A program made the position numbers and the translations under genes. Of a stretch of 64,000 nucleotides of DNA, positions 51,954 to 59,578 are shown piece by piece. This stretch comes from JBGSYN01 sp041750975 (GTDB taxonomy: Bacteria; Pseudomonadota; Alphaproteobacteria; Geminicoccales; Geminicoccaceae): contig JBGSYN010000256.1 in NCBI GenBank assembly GCA_041750975.1, positions 16,010-80,009 on the forward strand, written 5' to 3'. Within the stretch, counting starts at the first letter, position 1, and each line of letters begins with the position of its first letter. The notes under the pieces were generated by a model that ran no database searches, was not told the DNA's origin, and was given only the letters and a program-made list of their open reading frames with translations.

Positions 51954-52727
51954 TCAGGGTCGATGAGTCGAGCCGCCGTCAAGATTCACGACTGTCCCGC
52001 TGACATAGCTCGCCCGGTTGGAGACGAGGAAGGCCGCGAGGTCCGCCACTTCTTCGGGAACGGCCATGCGGCCCAGAGGCAGACGGGCGAGGAAGTCTTC
52101 CCGGAAATTCTGTGCGTCGGACCGGCTCGCCTTATAGTCGAGGATGCCTTCGGCGCGCTCGGTTGCGGTGAGCGAGGGATTGATGCCCAGGACGCGGATG
52201 CCGAAATCGACCGAGCGGGCGCCGAGGGCGCAGGTCAGGGCATTGAGTGCGGCATTGCCCGCAGTCCCGGCAATGTAGCCCGCATCGTAGCGGACACCGG
52301 CAGCTCCGATGATGTTGAGAATGACGCCTGCCTTGCGTTCCTTCATCGCCATGTAGAAGCTGCGCGTCAGACTGATATAGCCCATCACCTTGAGCTCCCA
52401 GCCGTCGCGCCATTGCGCTTCGGTGAGGGCATCGATCTCGCCACTCGGGATCGCACCCGCATTGTTGACCAGGATGTCGGTGCTCGAGGCACAGCGCTCC
52501 GCGAGCGTGGTGCGTCCTTCGGCAGTCGCCAGATCGAGGCCGTGCACGGTAACCCGAACACCGAATTCGCCTTCGGCCGTGGCTTTGAGGTCTTCGAAGG
52601 CTTGATGATTGCGGGCGGCGATGTGAAGATCGCAGCCTTCGGCGGCGAGTTTCAGGGCAATGGCATGGCCGAGCCCCTTGCTGGCGCCGGTGACCACTGC
52701 CGTTTTGCCGTTGAGTTCGAGATCCAT
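51954..52727 (-). CDS. SDR-family protein lacking catalytic Ser and Lys
   Basis: 257-residue Rossmann protein from ATG 52727, set by GGAGG 6 bases upstream (a TTG at 52733 is also in frame). Cofactor motif VVTGASKGLGHAIALKLAAE, NNAGAIPSGEIDALTEAQW. The classical Ser (NISS) is replaced by Gly in NIIGAAG and YxxxK reads YIAGT, so Tyr remains but Ser and Lys are missing. A recognisable subgroup of SDRs shares YIAG(S/T)AGNAAL, so it is probably functional with altered chemistry. Divergent from the cupin-importer operon. Confidence 0.85.
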   Translation of the reverse strand: MDLELNGKTAVVTGASKGLGHAIALKLAAEGCDLHIAARNHQAFEDLKATAEGEFGVRVTVHGLDLATAEGRTTLAERCASSTDILVNNAGAIPSGEIDALTEAQWRDGWELKVMGYISLTRSFYMAMKERKAGVILNIIGAAGVRYDAGYIAGTAGNAALNALTCALGARSVDFGIRVLGINPSLTATERAEGILDYKASRSDAQNFREDFLARLPLGRMAVPEEVADLAAFLVSNRASYVSGTVVNLDGGSTHRP

Positions 52728-52795
52728 CGCCAACCTCCACCTGATCGGGCACCGGAAGGTTGGAGTGAACCATCCAGTTTGGCAAGGAGAGCCTG

Positions 52796-53230
52796 ATGAA
52801 CGAAGCCGCCACCCTCACCAAGCCCCAGCCGATCGGCGTCGATCACGGTTTCCAGAAGGGCAAGCTTCACGTCAGCCACGCCAAGGATTCGCCCTTCGTC
52901 AGCGGCCTTCGGCCTTATTTCAAATATCGCGACCTCGGCATGGCGGAGCGCACCGGCGGCAAGGTGCAGGCCCATGTGATCGCGCCGGACGGGCCTTACG
53001 AGAAGCCGGGCGATCTGCACTACCACAATCTCGACTTTCAAATGGTCTATGTGCTTAAGGGCTGGGCCAAGGTTTACTTCGAGGGCCATGGCGAAATCAT
53101 GCTCGAGGAAGGTTCCTGCATGTATCAGGAACCGGGCATCGACCATCGCGTCATGGAATATTCAGATGACTACACGGTCATCGAGATCACCATGCCGGCC
53201 GAGTTCGAGACGGTCAGCCTCGAACCCTAG
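52796..53230 (+). CDS. cupin-domain protein
   Basis: 144 residues, single beta-barrel cupin. Motif 1 is DLHYHNLDFQMVYVLKGWAK, with two His but Gln in place of the usual Glu; motif 2 is EPGIDHRVMEYSDD with the third His. Possible roles: small-molecule isomerase or binding protein for the compound imported by the following transporter. Divergent from the SDR gene by 68 bases; the binding-protein gene follows after 41 bases. Confidence 0.85.
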   Translation: MNEAATLTKPQPIGVDHGFQKGKLHVSHAKDSPFVSGLRPYFKYRDLGMAERTGGKVQAHVIAPDGPYEKPGDLHYHNLDFQMVYVLKGWAKVYFEGHGEIMLEEGSCMYQEPGIDHRVMEYSDDYTVIEITMPAEFETVSLEP

Positions 53231-53271
53231 AGCGTTCGACACATACAACCAATCATCAATCGGGGAGAAGA

Positions 53272-54564
53272 ATGATGAAGCAAGACTCTATTTCGACACT
53301 GATCAAACGGCGGGCGCTGCTCGGCACGACTGCTGCCGGCGTCACGCTGTTCGGACCGTTCCGGCATGTCCGGATGCTGAAGGCCGCCGAGAAGCCGATC
53401 AAGATCGGCCTGACCCATGACGCCAGCGGTCAGTTCGCCAATAGTGGCCAATCGGAAAAGCGCGGCACGATCATGGCGATCGACGAATTCAATGCCAATG
53501 GCGGGCTGATGGGCCGGCCGATCGAATATGTCTGGATGGATACCGAGACGACGCCGCAGACCGGCACCCGCGTCGCCGAGCGGATGATCACGCGCGACAA
53601 CGTTCATGTCATGATCGGCGCCATCCAGTCGGGTGTCGCCAACGCCATCTCGCAGGTCTGCCAGAAATATGGCTGTGTCTACTTCAACACCAATTCGAGC
53701 TCGCCGACCGAGGCCGGCGAGAACTGCCACCGGGTCAAGTTCGTCTGGGACGGTAACGGCGAGAACTTCAGCCGGGCGGCGGCGAAGAACGCCATCGAGA
53801 CCTTCGGCGACCAGTGGTTCTTGATGTATAACGACTATGTCTGGGGCCAGAACACCAATGCCGCCACCAAGGATGTCGCCCAGGAATATGGGGCAACGAT
53901 CATGGACGAGGTTGCGGTACCGGTCGGCACCCGCGATTTCTCGCCCATTCTCCTGCGCATTCAGCAGGAAAAGCCGGGCGTCGTCGCTGCCGCCGTCGGC
54001 GGTGACGATTTCAAGGTCCTGCGCCAGCAGGTGAGCGATATGGGGCTCGCCAACGACCCCGCCTGGCTCAACAATCAGCAGGATTGGCCCGATGTCTACG
54101 GGCTCGGCCCGGAGGCGGCTTTCGGCGTCTTCGGCACGACTTGGTATCATTATCTCGATCGGCCCGGCGTCCCGGAAATGGTCGCGGCCTACAAGGAGAA
54201 ATATCCGACCACGCGCATCGATGTGCCTGGCAACGTCTTCTACAACGGCTATTACGCGATGCGCGAGATGCTCCGGGTCATGGCCGAGATCGAGAGCACG
54301 GACAACATCAAGCTCATCAAGGCGCTCGAGGGTCGGACGATGAGTGCCGAGGACCGGATGCAGGATCATGACGCGGTGATCGATGCGAACTCGCATCACG
54401 TGCAGCAGACGATCTACATGGCAACCGGCAACGACAAGCCCCGGGACGAAACGGACTACTTCAAGATCATTGCCGCGGCGACGCCCGATTCGGTGCGCTC
54501 GCTTGCTGAAACGCAATGCAGCCTCGAATCCTATGAGGACACGCCGAGCTACGATCAGGGCTGA
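53272..54564 (+). CDS. ABC transporter substrate-binding protein, branched-chain amino acid/urea type
   Basis: 430 residues. The N-terminus SISTLIKRRALLGTTAAGVT is a Tat-like signal (RR followed by a short hydrophobic run). The mature protein matches the Peripla_BP_6 fold: PIKIGLTHDASGQFANSGQS, AIDEFNANGGLMGRPIEYVW and DTETTPQTGTRVAERMI. GGGGAG lies upstream. These proteins bind amino acids, urea, amides or small acids; the RpiR regulator and cupin make an amino acid less certain. A 16-bp stem-loop follows the gene. Confidence 0.9.
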   Translation: MMKQDSISTLIKRRALLGTTAAGVTLFGPFRHVRMLKAAEKPIKIGLTHDASGQFANSGQSEKRGTIMAIDEFNANGGLMGRPIEYVWMDTETTPQTGTRVAERMITRDNVHVMIGAIQSGVANAISQVCQKYGCVYFNTNSSSPTEAGENCHRVKFVWDGNGENFSRAAAKNAIETFGDQWFLMYNDYVWGQNTNAATKDVAQEYGATIMDEVAVPVGTRDFSPILLRIQQEKPGVVAAAVGGDDFKVLRQQVSDMGLANDPAWLNNQQDWPDVYGLGPEAAFGVFGTTWYHYLDRPGVPEMVAAYKEKYPTTRIDVPGNVFYNGYYAMREMLRVMAEIESTDNIKLIKALEGRTMSAEDRMQDHDAVIDANSHHVQQTIYMATGNDKPRDETDYFKIIAAATPDSVRSLAETQCSLESYEDTPSYDQG

Positions 54565-54568
54565 TCAC

Positions 54569-54611
54569 CGCATTCCGGGCGCCGTCAGATAACGGCGGCG
54601 CCCGGAATGCG
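54569..54611 (+). promoter_or_regulatory. intercistronic stem-loop after the Liv-type binding-protein gene
   Basis: CGCATTCCGGGCGCCG and CGGCGCCCGGAATGCG form a perfect 16-bp stem with an 11-base loop in the 60-base gap before the first permease. No T-run follows. Likely an mRNA stabiliser or attenuator that raises binding-protein expression. Confidence 0.75.
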
Positions 54612-54624
54612 CTAGTGCGGCTCC

Positions 54625-55554
54625 ATGGATCTGCTTTATTCGCTCATCCCGCATCTTCTGAATTCGATCGCACTCGGGCTGCTGTTCGCGCTCGTGGCAT
54701 TGGGCTTCATGCTGATCATCGGCGTGATGGAGGTGATCAACCTCGCCCACGGCTCGTTCTTCGCGCTCGGCGCCTATTTCGCGCTTGCCGTCATCGCCCC
54801 CGATGGCGGCCTGCCCTTCGAGTTCATGCAGCCTTTCTACGATCTGCCCGACTGGCCCCGCTATATCATCGCCCTTTTCGTGGCACCGGTCTTCGTCGCG
54901 TTGGCAGGCATGGTGCTCGAGCTATGCCTGCGCCGCACCTATGGCGCCGATCCACTCTACGGCCTGCTGTTGACGTTCGGCGCTGCGCTCGTCATCGAGG
55001 AACTGATCCGCGAGGTCTGGGGCTCGAGCGAATATTACCTGCCGGTGCCCAGGGACATTTCCGGCGGCTTCATCGCAGGGGATCTGATCTATTCGACCTA
55101 TCGCATCTATGCCGCGGTTTTCGCCTGCGGCATGATCGGGCTCTTATGGCTGTTCTTGAACCGCACGCCCTATGGCGCCGTGATCAAGGCCGGAGCGCAT
55201 GACAGCGAGATGGTGCGAGCCCTCGGCTACAATCTCTCGAGGCTCCGGCTCCTGGTGTTTGGTTTCGGCTGCGCACTTGCGGGGATCGCCGGGATCATCA
55301 TGGCGCCGATCTGGGGGATCCGGCCCGTGGTCGGGGTCGATGCCGTGATCCCCGCCTTCATCGTCATCGTTCTCGGTGGCGTCGGCAGTTTCTGGGGTGC
55401 CGTGTCGGCGGGGCTCATGGTCGGGCTCGTGGTCGGCATGACGGCTGCCTTCGCCACCGACTGGTCGCTGCTCTCGATGTATCTTCTGCTGCTCCTGGTC
55501 GTTACGTTCCGCGCCCGCGGGCTTGCCGGCAAAGCCAGCGTCCTGGAGCGATGA
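54625..55554 (+). CDS. ABC transporter permease, LivH-like
   Basis: 309 residues with about eight hydrophobic helices. LivH-type features: SIALGLLFALVALGFMLIIG, VMEVINLAHGSFFALGAYFA, KAGAHDSEMVRALGYNLSRL (the EAA-like loop) and GIAGIIMAPIWGIRPVVGVD. A short insertion near residues 60-80 (FEFMQPFYDLPDWPRYI) enlarges the second loop. Overlaps the next permease by four bases. Confidence 0.92.
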   Translation: MDLLYSLIPHLLNSIALGLLFALVALGFMLIIGVMEVINLAHGSFFALGAYFALAVIAPDGGLPFEFMQPFYDLPDWPRYIIALFVAPVFVALAGMVLELCLRRTYGADPLYGLLLTFGAALVIEELIREVWGSSEYYLPVPRDISGGFIAGDLIYSTYRIYAAVFACGMIGLLWLFLNRTPYGAVIKAGAHDSEMVRALGYNLSRLRLLVFGFGCALAGIAGIIMAPIWGIRPVVGVDAVIPAFIVIVLGGVGSFWGAVSAGLMVGLVVGMTAAFATDWSLLSMYLLLLLVVTFRARGLAGKASVLER

Positions 55555-56576
55555 GCGTGGCCCAATCCGACAAAGCGGGCGGGCTGCGGCGCTGGGTCAG
55601 CCTGCCGATCCTCTTCAGCTTTGCCGTCTTCGGAACCATGCCGCTCTGGATCGAGACGGTCGGTCTCTATCAATATATCGGCCTCGAGATCGTCATCTGG
55701 GTGATCTTCGCCTTGGGCTTCAACCTCTTGCTCGGCTACACCGGCCTGCCCTCGTTCGGCCATGGCGCATTTTTGGGGATCGGCGCCTATGCTTTCGGCG
55801 TGACGCAATTCCATGTCGTCGACAATCTCTGGCTTTCCCTCCTGGGCGCAATCCTGGTCACCGCTCTGCTCGGCGGGGTGACAGCGCTCTTCATCTCGCA
55901 CCGACGCGGTATTTACTACGCACTGATGACGATCGCCTTTGGCCAGATATTCTTTTTCATCGCCGGCAAATGGACTTCGGTCACCGGCGGCGAGGATGGC
56001 CTGCTCAATATTCAGCGCCTGCCGGTCGAACTCGGCGTCGTCAGCCTCGACATCGATGATGTTCGGGCCCTCGCCTGGTTTGCCTTCGCCTGCTACGCGG
56101 TCATCGTCATCCTGTTGTGGCGTCTCGTGAACTCGCCCTTCGGCAAGACCTTGAAGGCGATCAAGCAGAACGAGTCCCGGGTCTCGTTCCTCGGCTATAA
56201 TGTCGTGCTTCTCAAATGGGCCGCATTCACGATCTCCTGCGGCGTTGCCGGCCTCGCGGGAGCACTTTTCGCGATGGCGCAACAAGGCGCCTACATCCAG
56301 ATCATGTCGCTGCAATGGTCGGGGACTATTGTCCTCATCACATTGATCGGCGGCGGTTTCGTCAGCTTCTGGGGGCCCGTCGTCGGTGTCATCCTTTATT
56401 TCGTCGCCCGCGACGTCCTCGGCGCCTACACCGAAACTTGGTTATTATGGTTCGGGCTGATGTTCATGATCGTCGTCATGTTCAAGCCCGATGGCGTCGC
56501 CGGCATCTGGGTCGATCTTGGCAAACGCCTGAAACGCGAGCCTGCGCCAAAACCCGCGACACTTCCGGCGGAATAG
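55551..56576 (+). CDS. ABC transporter permease, LivM-like
   Basis: 341 residues with about nine helices. LivM-type features: IEIVIWVIFALGFNLLLGYT-like LEIVIWVIFALGFNLLLGYT, GLPSFGHGAFLGIGAYAFGV, and the coupling loop FGKTLKAIKQNESRVSFLGY. Forms the heterodimeric channel with the preceding permease. Its C-terminus (GKRLKREPAPKPATLPAE) is a cytoplasmic tail. The ATPase gene follows three bases later. Confidence 0.92.
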   Translation: MSVAQSDKAGGLRRWVSLPILFSFAVFGTMPLWIETVGLYQYIGLEIVIWVIFALGFNLLLGYTGLPSFGHGAFLGIGAYAFGVTQFHVVDNLWLSLLGAILVTALLGGVTALFISHRRGIYYALMTIAFGQIFFFIAGKWTSVTGGEDGLLNIQRLPVELGVVSLDIDDVRALAWFAFACYAVIVILLWRLVNSPFGKTLKAIKQNESRVSFLGYNVVLLKWAAFTISCGVAGLAGALFAMAQQGAYIQIMSLQWSGTIVLITLIGGGFVSFWGPVVGVILYFVARDVLGAYTETWLLWFGLMFMIVVMFKPDGVAGIWVDLGKRLKREPAPKPATLPAE

Positions 56577-56579
56577 AGG

Positions 56580-57347
56580 ATGGCGCTGTTCGAGGCTCAC
56601 CATTTGCAAAAACGCTTCGGCGATCAGGTCGTGCTCGAAGACATCACCATGAGCTTCGAGGCCAATCGGCTTTCCGGCATCATGGGCCCGAACGGCGCCG
56701 GGAAGACCACTTGCTTCAACGTCCTGACCGGCCGCTACCGGCCGAGCCGGGGCAAGGTCTTGTTCGATGGCGAGGACATTACCGGCCTGCCGCCCCGAAC
56801 CATCGCGCGCAAAGGTATCGCCCGCTCGTTCCAGACGATGAACCTGTTCGATGAGTTCACCGCCCTCGACAACGCGATCCTGGCCCTGCCGGAAGTCCGC
56901 GCCAAGGGGTTCAACGTGTTTCACGATCTCGCGGCCAATAGCGAGGCGCAGGATCGGGCGGCGCAGGTTCTCGCCCGCGTCGGCTTGCATGGCCGCGAAC
57001 ATGTGCAGGCATCCGATATGGCCTATGGCGAAAGGCGGGCGCTCGAGATCGGCATTGCCGTTGCCGCCGATCCGCGTCTCTTGTTTCTCGACGAGCCGAC
57101 CGCCGGGCTCGGCAGTGACGCCACGGCAGGGCTGGCCGAACTGATCCAGGAACTGAGACGCAGCACGACGATCGTCGTCATCGAGCACGATATGCGGTTC
57201 CTGTTCGGTCTCGCCGACTTCATCTATGTCGTGCATTGGGGCCAGGTTATCGCCGAGGGGGCGCCCGATCTCCTGCAACAGAACGAATGGGTGCAGAATT
57301 CGAGCCTCGGCGCGATCCGGACCATTGGCGAAAGCGAGCTCGCATGA
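56580..57347 (+). CDS. ABC transporter ATPase, LivG-like
   Basis: 255 residues. Walker A GPNGAGKTT, Q-loop IARSFQTMNLFDEFTALDN, a signature of the form MAYGERRALEIGIAVAADPR, Walker B LLFLDEPTAGLGSD and H-loop IVVIEHDMRFLFGLAD. Together with the LivF-like protein it powers the permease pair. Overlaps the next gene by four bases. Confidence 0.93.
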   Translation: MALFEAHHLQKRFGDQVVLEDITMSFEANRLSGIMGPNGAGKTTCFNVLTGRYRPSRGKVLFDGEDITGLPPRTIARKGIARSFQTMNLFDEFTALDNAILALPEVRAKGFNVFHDLAANSEAQDRAAQVLARVGLHGREHVQASDMAYGERRALEIGIAVAADPRLLFLDEPTAGLGSDATAGLAELIQELRRSTTIVVIEHDMRFLFGLADFIYVVHWGQVIAEGAPDLLQQNEWVQNSSLGAIRTIGESELA

Positions 57348-58045
57348 TCCTCAAAATCGAGGATATCGAGACATTCTACGGCGAGACCCAGGCGCTTTTC
57401 GGCGTTTCGCTCGAAATCGCCCGTGGCGAAGTCGTTGCCCTCCTCGGCCCGAGCGGAGCGGGCAAAACCACGACGATCCGCTCGATTTTGGGCCTGACGC
57501 CGCCCCGGCGCGGCCGAATCAGTTTCGATGACACGGATATCACGAAAAAGCCGACCCACGAGATCGCCCGTATGGGGATCGGCTGGGTGCCGGATGACCG
57601 GCGCATCTTCCCAACCCTCACGGCTGAGCGCAATCTTGCCATTGCCAGGAAGAAAAGCCGCTTTCGTTCCTGGGAGATTAAGGAGGTGTTCGAGATATTT
57701 TCAGCCCTCGAGCATCTGATGGCGCGCGATTGCGAAAACCTTTCGGGTGGCGAGATGCAGATGGTCGCGATCTCGCGGGCTTTGCTGGGCTCACCGGGCC
57801 TCGTGCTTTTCGACGAGCCGAGCCAGGGCCTGGCACCCAAGATCGTCCGCGACGTCATGAACGTCATCCGCAAACTCAGGGATGAAGGCATTTCCGTGCT
57901 GCTGGTCGAGCAGAACACGCACACCGCCCTCGCCGTCGCCGACCGCGCCTATGTCATCGATCACGGACGGATCGTCCATCAAGGCGAAGCGGCAGAGTTG
58001 TTGCGTGCCGACGGAGCCCGCCTTGCCGGTGTGAGTGCTGGTTGA
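57344..58045 (+). CDS. ABC transporter ATPase, LivF-like
   Basis: 233 residues from ATG 57344. Walker A GPSGAGKTTT, signature NLSGGEMQMVAISRALL, Walker B LVLFDEPSQGLAPKIVRDV and H-loop VLLVEQNTHTALAVADRAYV (Gln-Asn as in LivF). VPDDRRIFPTLTAERNL replaces the usual 'VPExRxVFxxLTVxENL'. Its stop overlaps the start of a third ATPase-like gene. Confidence 0.93.
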   Translation: MILKIEDIETFYGETQALFGVSLEIARGEVVALLGPSGAGKTTTIRSILGLTPPRRGRISFDDTDITKKPTHEIARMGIGWVPDDRRIFPTLTAERNLAIARKKSRFRSWEIKEVFEIFSALEHLMARDCENLSGGEMQMVAISRALLGSPGLVLFDEPSQGLAPKIVRDVMNVIRKLRDEGISVLLVEQNTHTALAVADRAYVIDHGRIVHQGEAAELLRADGARLAGVSAG

Positions 58046-58665
58046 TGGCGGCCCCCCCGATGCTCGAGGTGCGTGACCTGGTCAAGGAATACCGGATGGG
58101 TCTGTTCCATCCGAAGACTACCTTCCGGCTCGAGGCCGACTTCGAGATCGAAGGCCCAAGCATCGTCGGCGTCATGGGCCCCAACGGCTCCGGCAAGACC
58201 ACCCTCTTCGAACTCGTCACCGGCAGCAACCGGCCAAGCTCGGGGTCGGTTACGGTCGCGGGCCAGAACATCCATGACGTGAAAACCGCCGAGCGGGACC
58301 GCCTGGCGATCCACTACCACCAATCCTATCAAGTCCGGCACTTTGCCCGCCGCAAACCCGATTGGATGATGGCCAGGGCCCAATCCGACTACCCGCTGAT
58401 CCACCTCTTCGACGAGCCGCAATTCAATACGCAGGATGGCTATATCGGCTTCATGCTGGACTTCTTCAAAAAGCTCCGTGCCAAAGACCGCCTCGTCTTC
58501 ATCTGCCTGCACCCGGCGGAAGATTTCCATCTCGAAATCCTCGAAGAAGTCTGCGAGCGCTTCATCTACGTGATGAACGGCGCCCTGACTCACGCCCCCG
58601 ATCTCTGCACGCTCAAGCGGGATAATCGCTTCCGCGCTTATCTTGGCGATCTGATCGAGGCGTGA
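58045..58665 (+). CDS. ABC ATPase-like protein without signature motif
   Basis: 206 residues from ATG 58045 (stop/start overlap with the LivF-like gene). Walker A is intact (VMGPNGSGKTTLFELVTGSN) and a Walker B-like LIHLFDEPQFNTQDG is present, with His in IFICLHPAEDFHLEI-like FICLHPAEDFHLEILEE. The helical region between them (RRKPDWMMARAQSDYPLIHL) has no LSGGQ, so it is unlikely to make a standard ATPase dimer by itself. It might pair with LivG/LivF, regulate them, or bind NTP for another task. Last gene of the operon; a hairpin follows. Confidence 0.8.
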   Translation: MAAPPMLEVRDLVKEYRMGLFHPKTTFRLEADFEIEGPSIVGVMGPNGSGKTTLFELVTGSNRPSSGSVTVAGQNIHDVKTAERDRLAIHYHQSYQVRHFARRKPDWMMARAQSDYPLIHLFDEPQFNTQDGYIGFMLDFFKKLRAKDRLVFICLHPAEDFHLEILEEVCERFIYVMNGALTHAPDLCTLKRDNRFRAYLGDLIEA

Positions 58666-58672
58666 AGGCTGC

Positions 58673-58695
58673 TCGAGGGGGCACCGTCCCCTCGA
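58673..58695 (+). terminator. hairpin at the end of the Liv-type operon
   Basis: TCGAGGGG and CCCCTCGA form a perfect 8-bp stem around a 7-base loop, 8 bases past the last stop codon. No T-run follows, so termination may be Rho-assisted or the hairpin may protect the 3' end. Confidence 0.5.
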
Positions 58696-58738
58696 ACTCC
58701 CGGGGTCTTGAGGCTTCAATTTGCGGGAGCAGGCACGA

Positions 58739-59491
58739 CTACGGGCCGTCGCGTGGATTTTTGCGCCGTGGGGTCGTGATCGACGTCCGGGTATTTGGGA
58801 ATAGATCCGCAAAAACGAACGGTTGCTTTTGACATGCCTCAAAAATGTTCATTGGCCGTTTGGCTTTCGGCTTCGATTGCGCCGATGCTTCGGGCTCGGC
58901 CAGCGATGTGTCCTCTGCAACCTCAACCGTTTCGCACTCGATCGCCGATGGCAGCGCCCGGACGATTTCGTCACTGAGATGCCGCCGGGCTTCGCTGATG
59001 GCCCCGGCCCAGGGCCGCATCATGTTCGCGAAAGCCTTGGATTTTGTCGCTGCAACAGGATCGGCCGGAGGTGGCTTGGGTCTCGATAAGGGCCGGTCGA
59101 GCGGTATCCCCGCTTGGGTGACCTTGCGGTTGACAGTCTCCGCCAGCACCCGCGCCGGGTTCTTGCCGCGGCTGAATAGATCGGCGACAAAAAGGGCGAC
59201 GCGGACATCGCGTTCTTCGAGCGCGATCTCGAGCAGATCGAGTGCCGTTCGCTCCATCTCCCGAAGACGGTCCTCGACCGGCAAATGCATCGTCGCCCGA
59301 CAACATTGCGCGAGTTCCTCGATATCGTCCTCGGCCAGCCAGTCCTCGATCTCTTTCTGGTCGAGCCGGCATTCCCGGGCGATATCCGAAGGCTTCACAC
59401 CCTGCGCCCGACGCATCGCCACGCGCAATTTACCGGGCCGACGAAAGCCGCGGCGCACCAGAATGCTGTCGGAATGAAGCGCTGTATGCAT
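58739..59491 (-). CDS. hypothetical protein with N-terminal helix-turn-helix-like region
   Basis: 250 residues with an AGAAGGAG site 3-4 bases before the ATG. Near the N-terminus (about 24-50) VAMRRAQGVKPSDIARECRL followed by DQKEIEDWL looks like a helix-turn-helix. The middle is helical (LREMERTALDLLEIALEERD, VRVALFVADLFSRGKNPARV) and the C-terminal third is low-complexity and basic. I do not recognise the family. It is convergent with the Liv-type operon. Confidence 0.65.
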   Translation of the reverse strand: MHTALHSDSILVRRGFRRPGKLRVAMRRAQGVKPSDIARECRLDQKEIEDWLAEDDIEELAQCCRATMHLPVEDRLREMERTALDLLEIALEERDVRVALFVADLFSRGKNPARVLAETVNRKVTQAGIPLDRPLSRPKPPPADPVAATKSKAFANMMRPWAGAISEARRHLSDEIVRALPSAIECETVEVAEDTSLAEPEASAQSKPKAKRPMNIFEACQKQPFVFADLFPNTRTSITTPRRKNPRDGP

Positions 59492-59578
59492 TTTCTCCTT
59501 CTACACCCATTCGAGTGCAATTTCAAGGAAAATCTACCTATACCACTTTGGATTTAAGGACTGTGCATTCTTCGATCT

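Noticed and set aside
53227..54516. Minus-strand frame of 429 codons opposite the Liv-type binding protein
   Set aside because: Shadow frame without recognisable domains; the plus-strand gene is certain.
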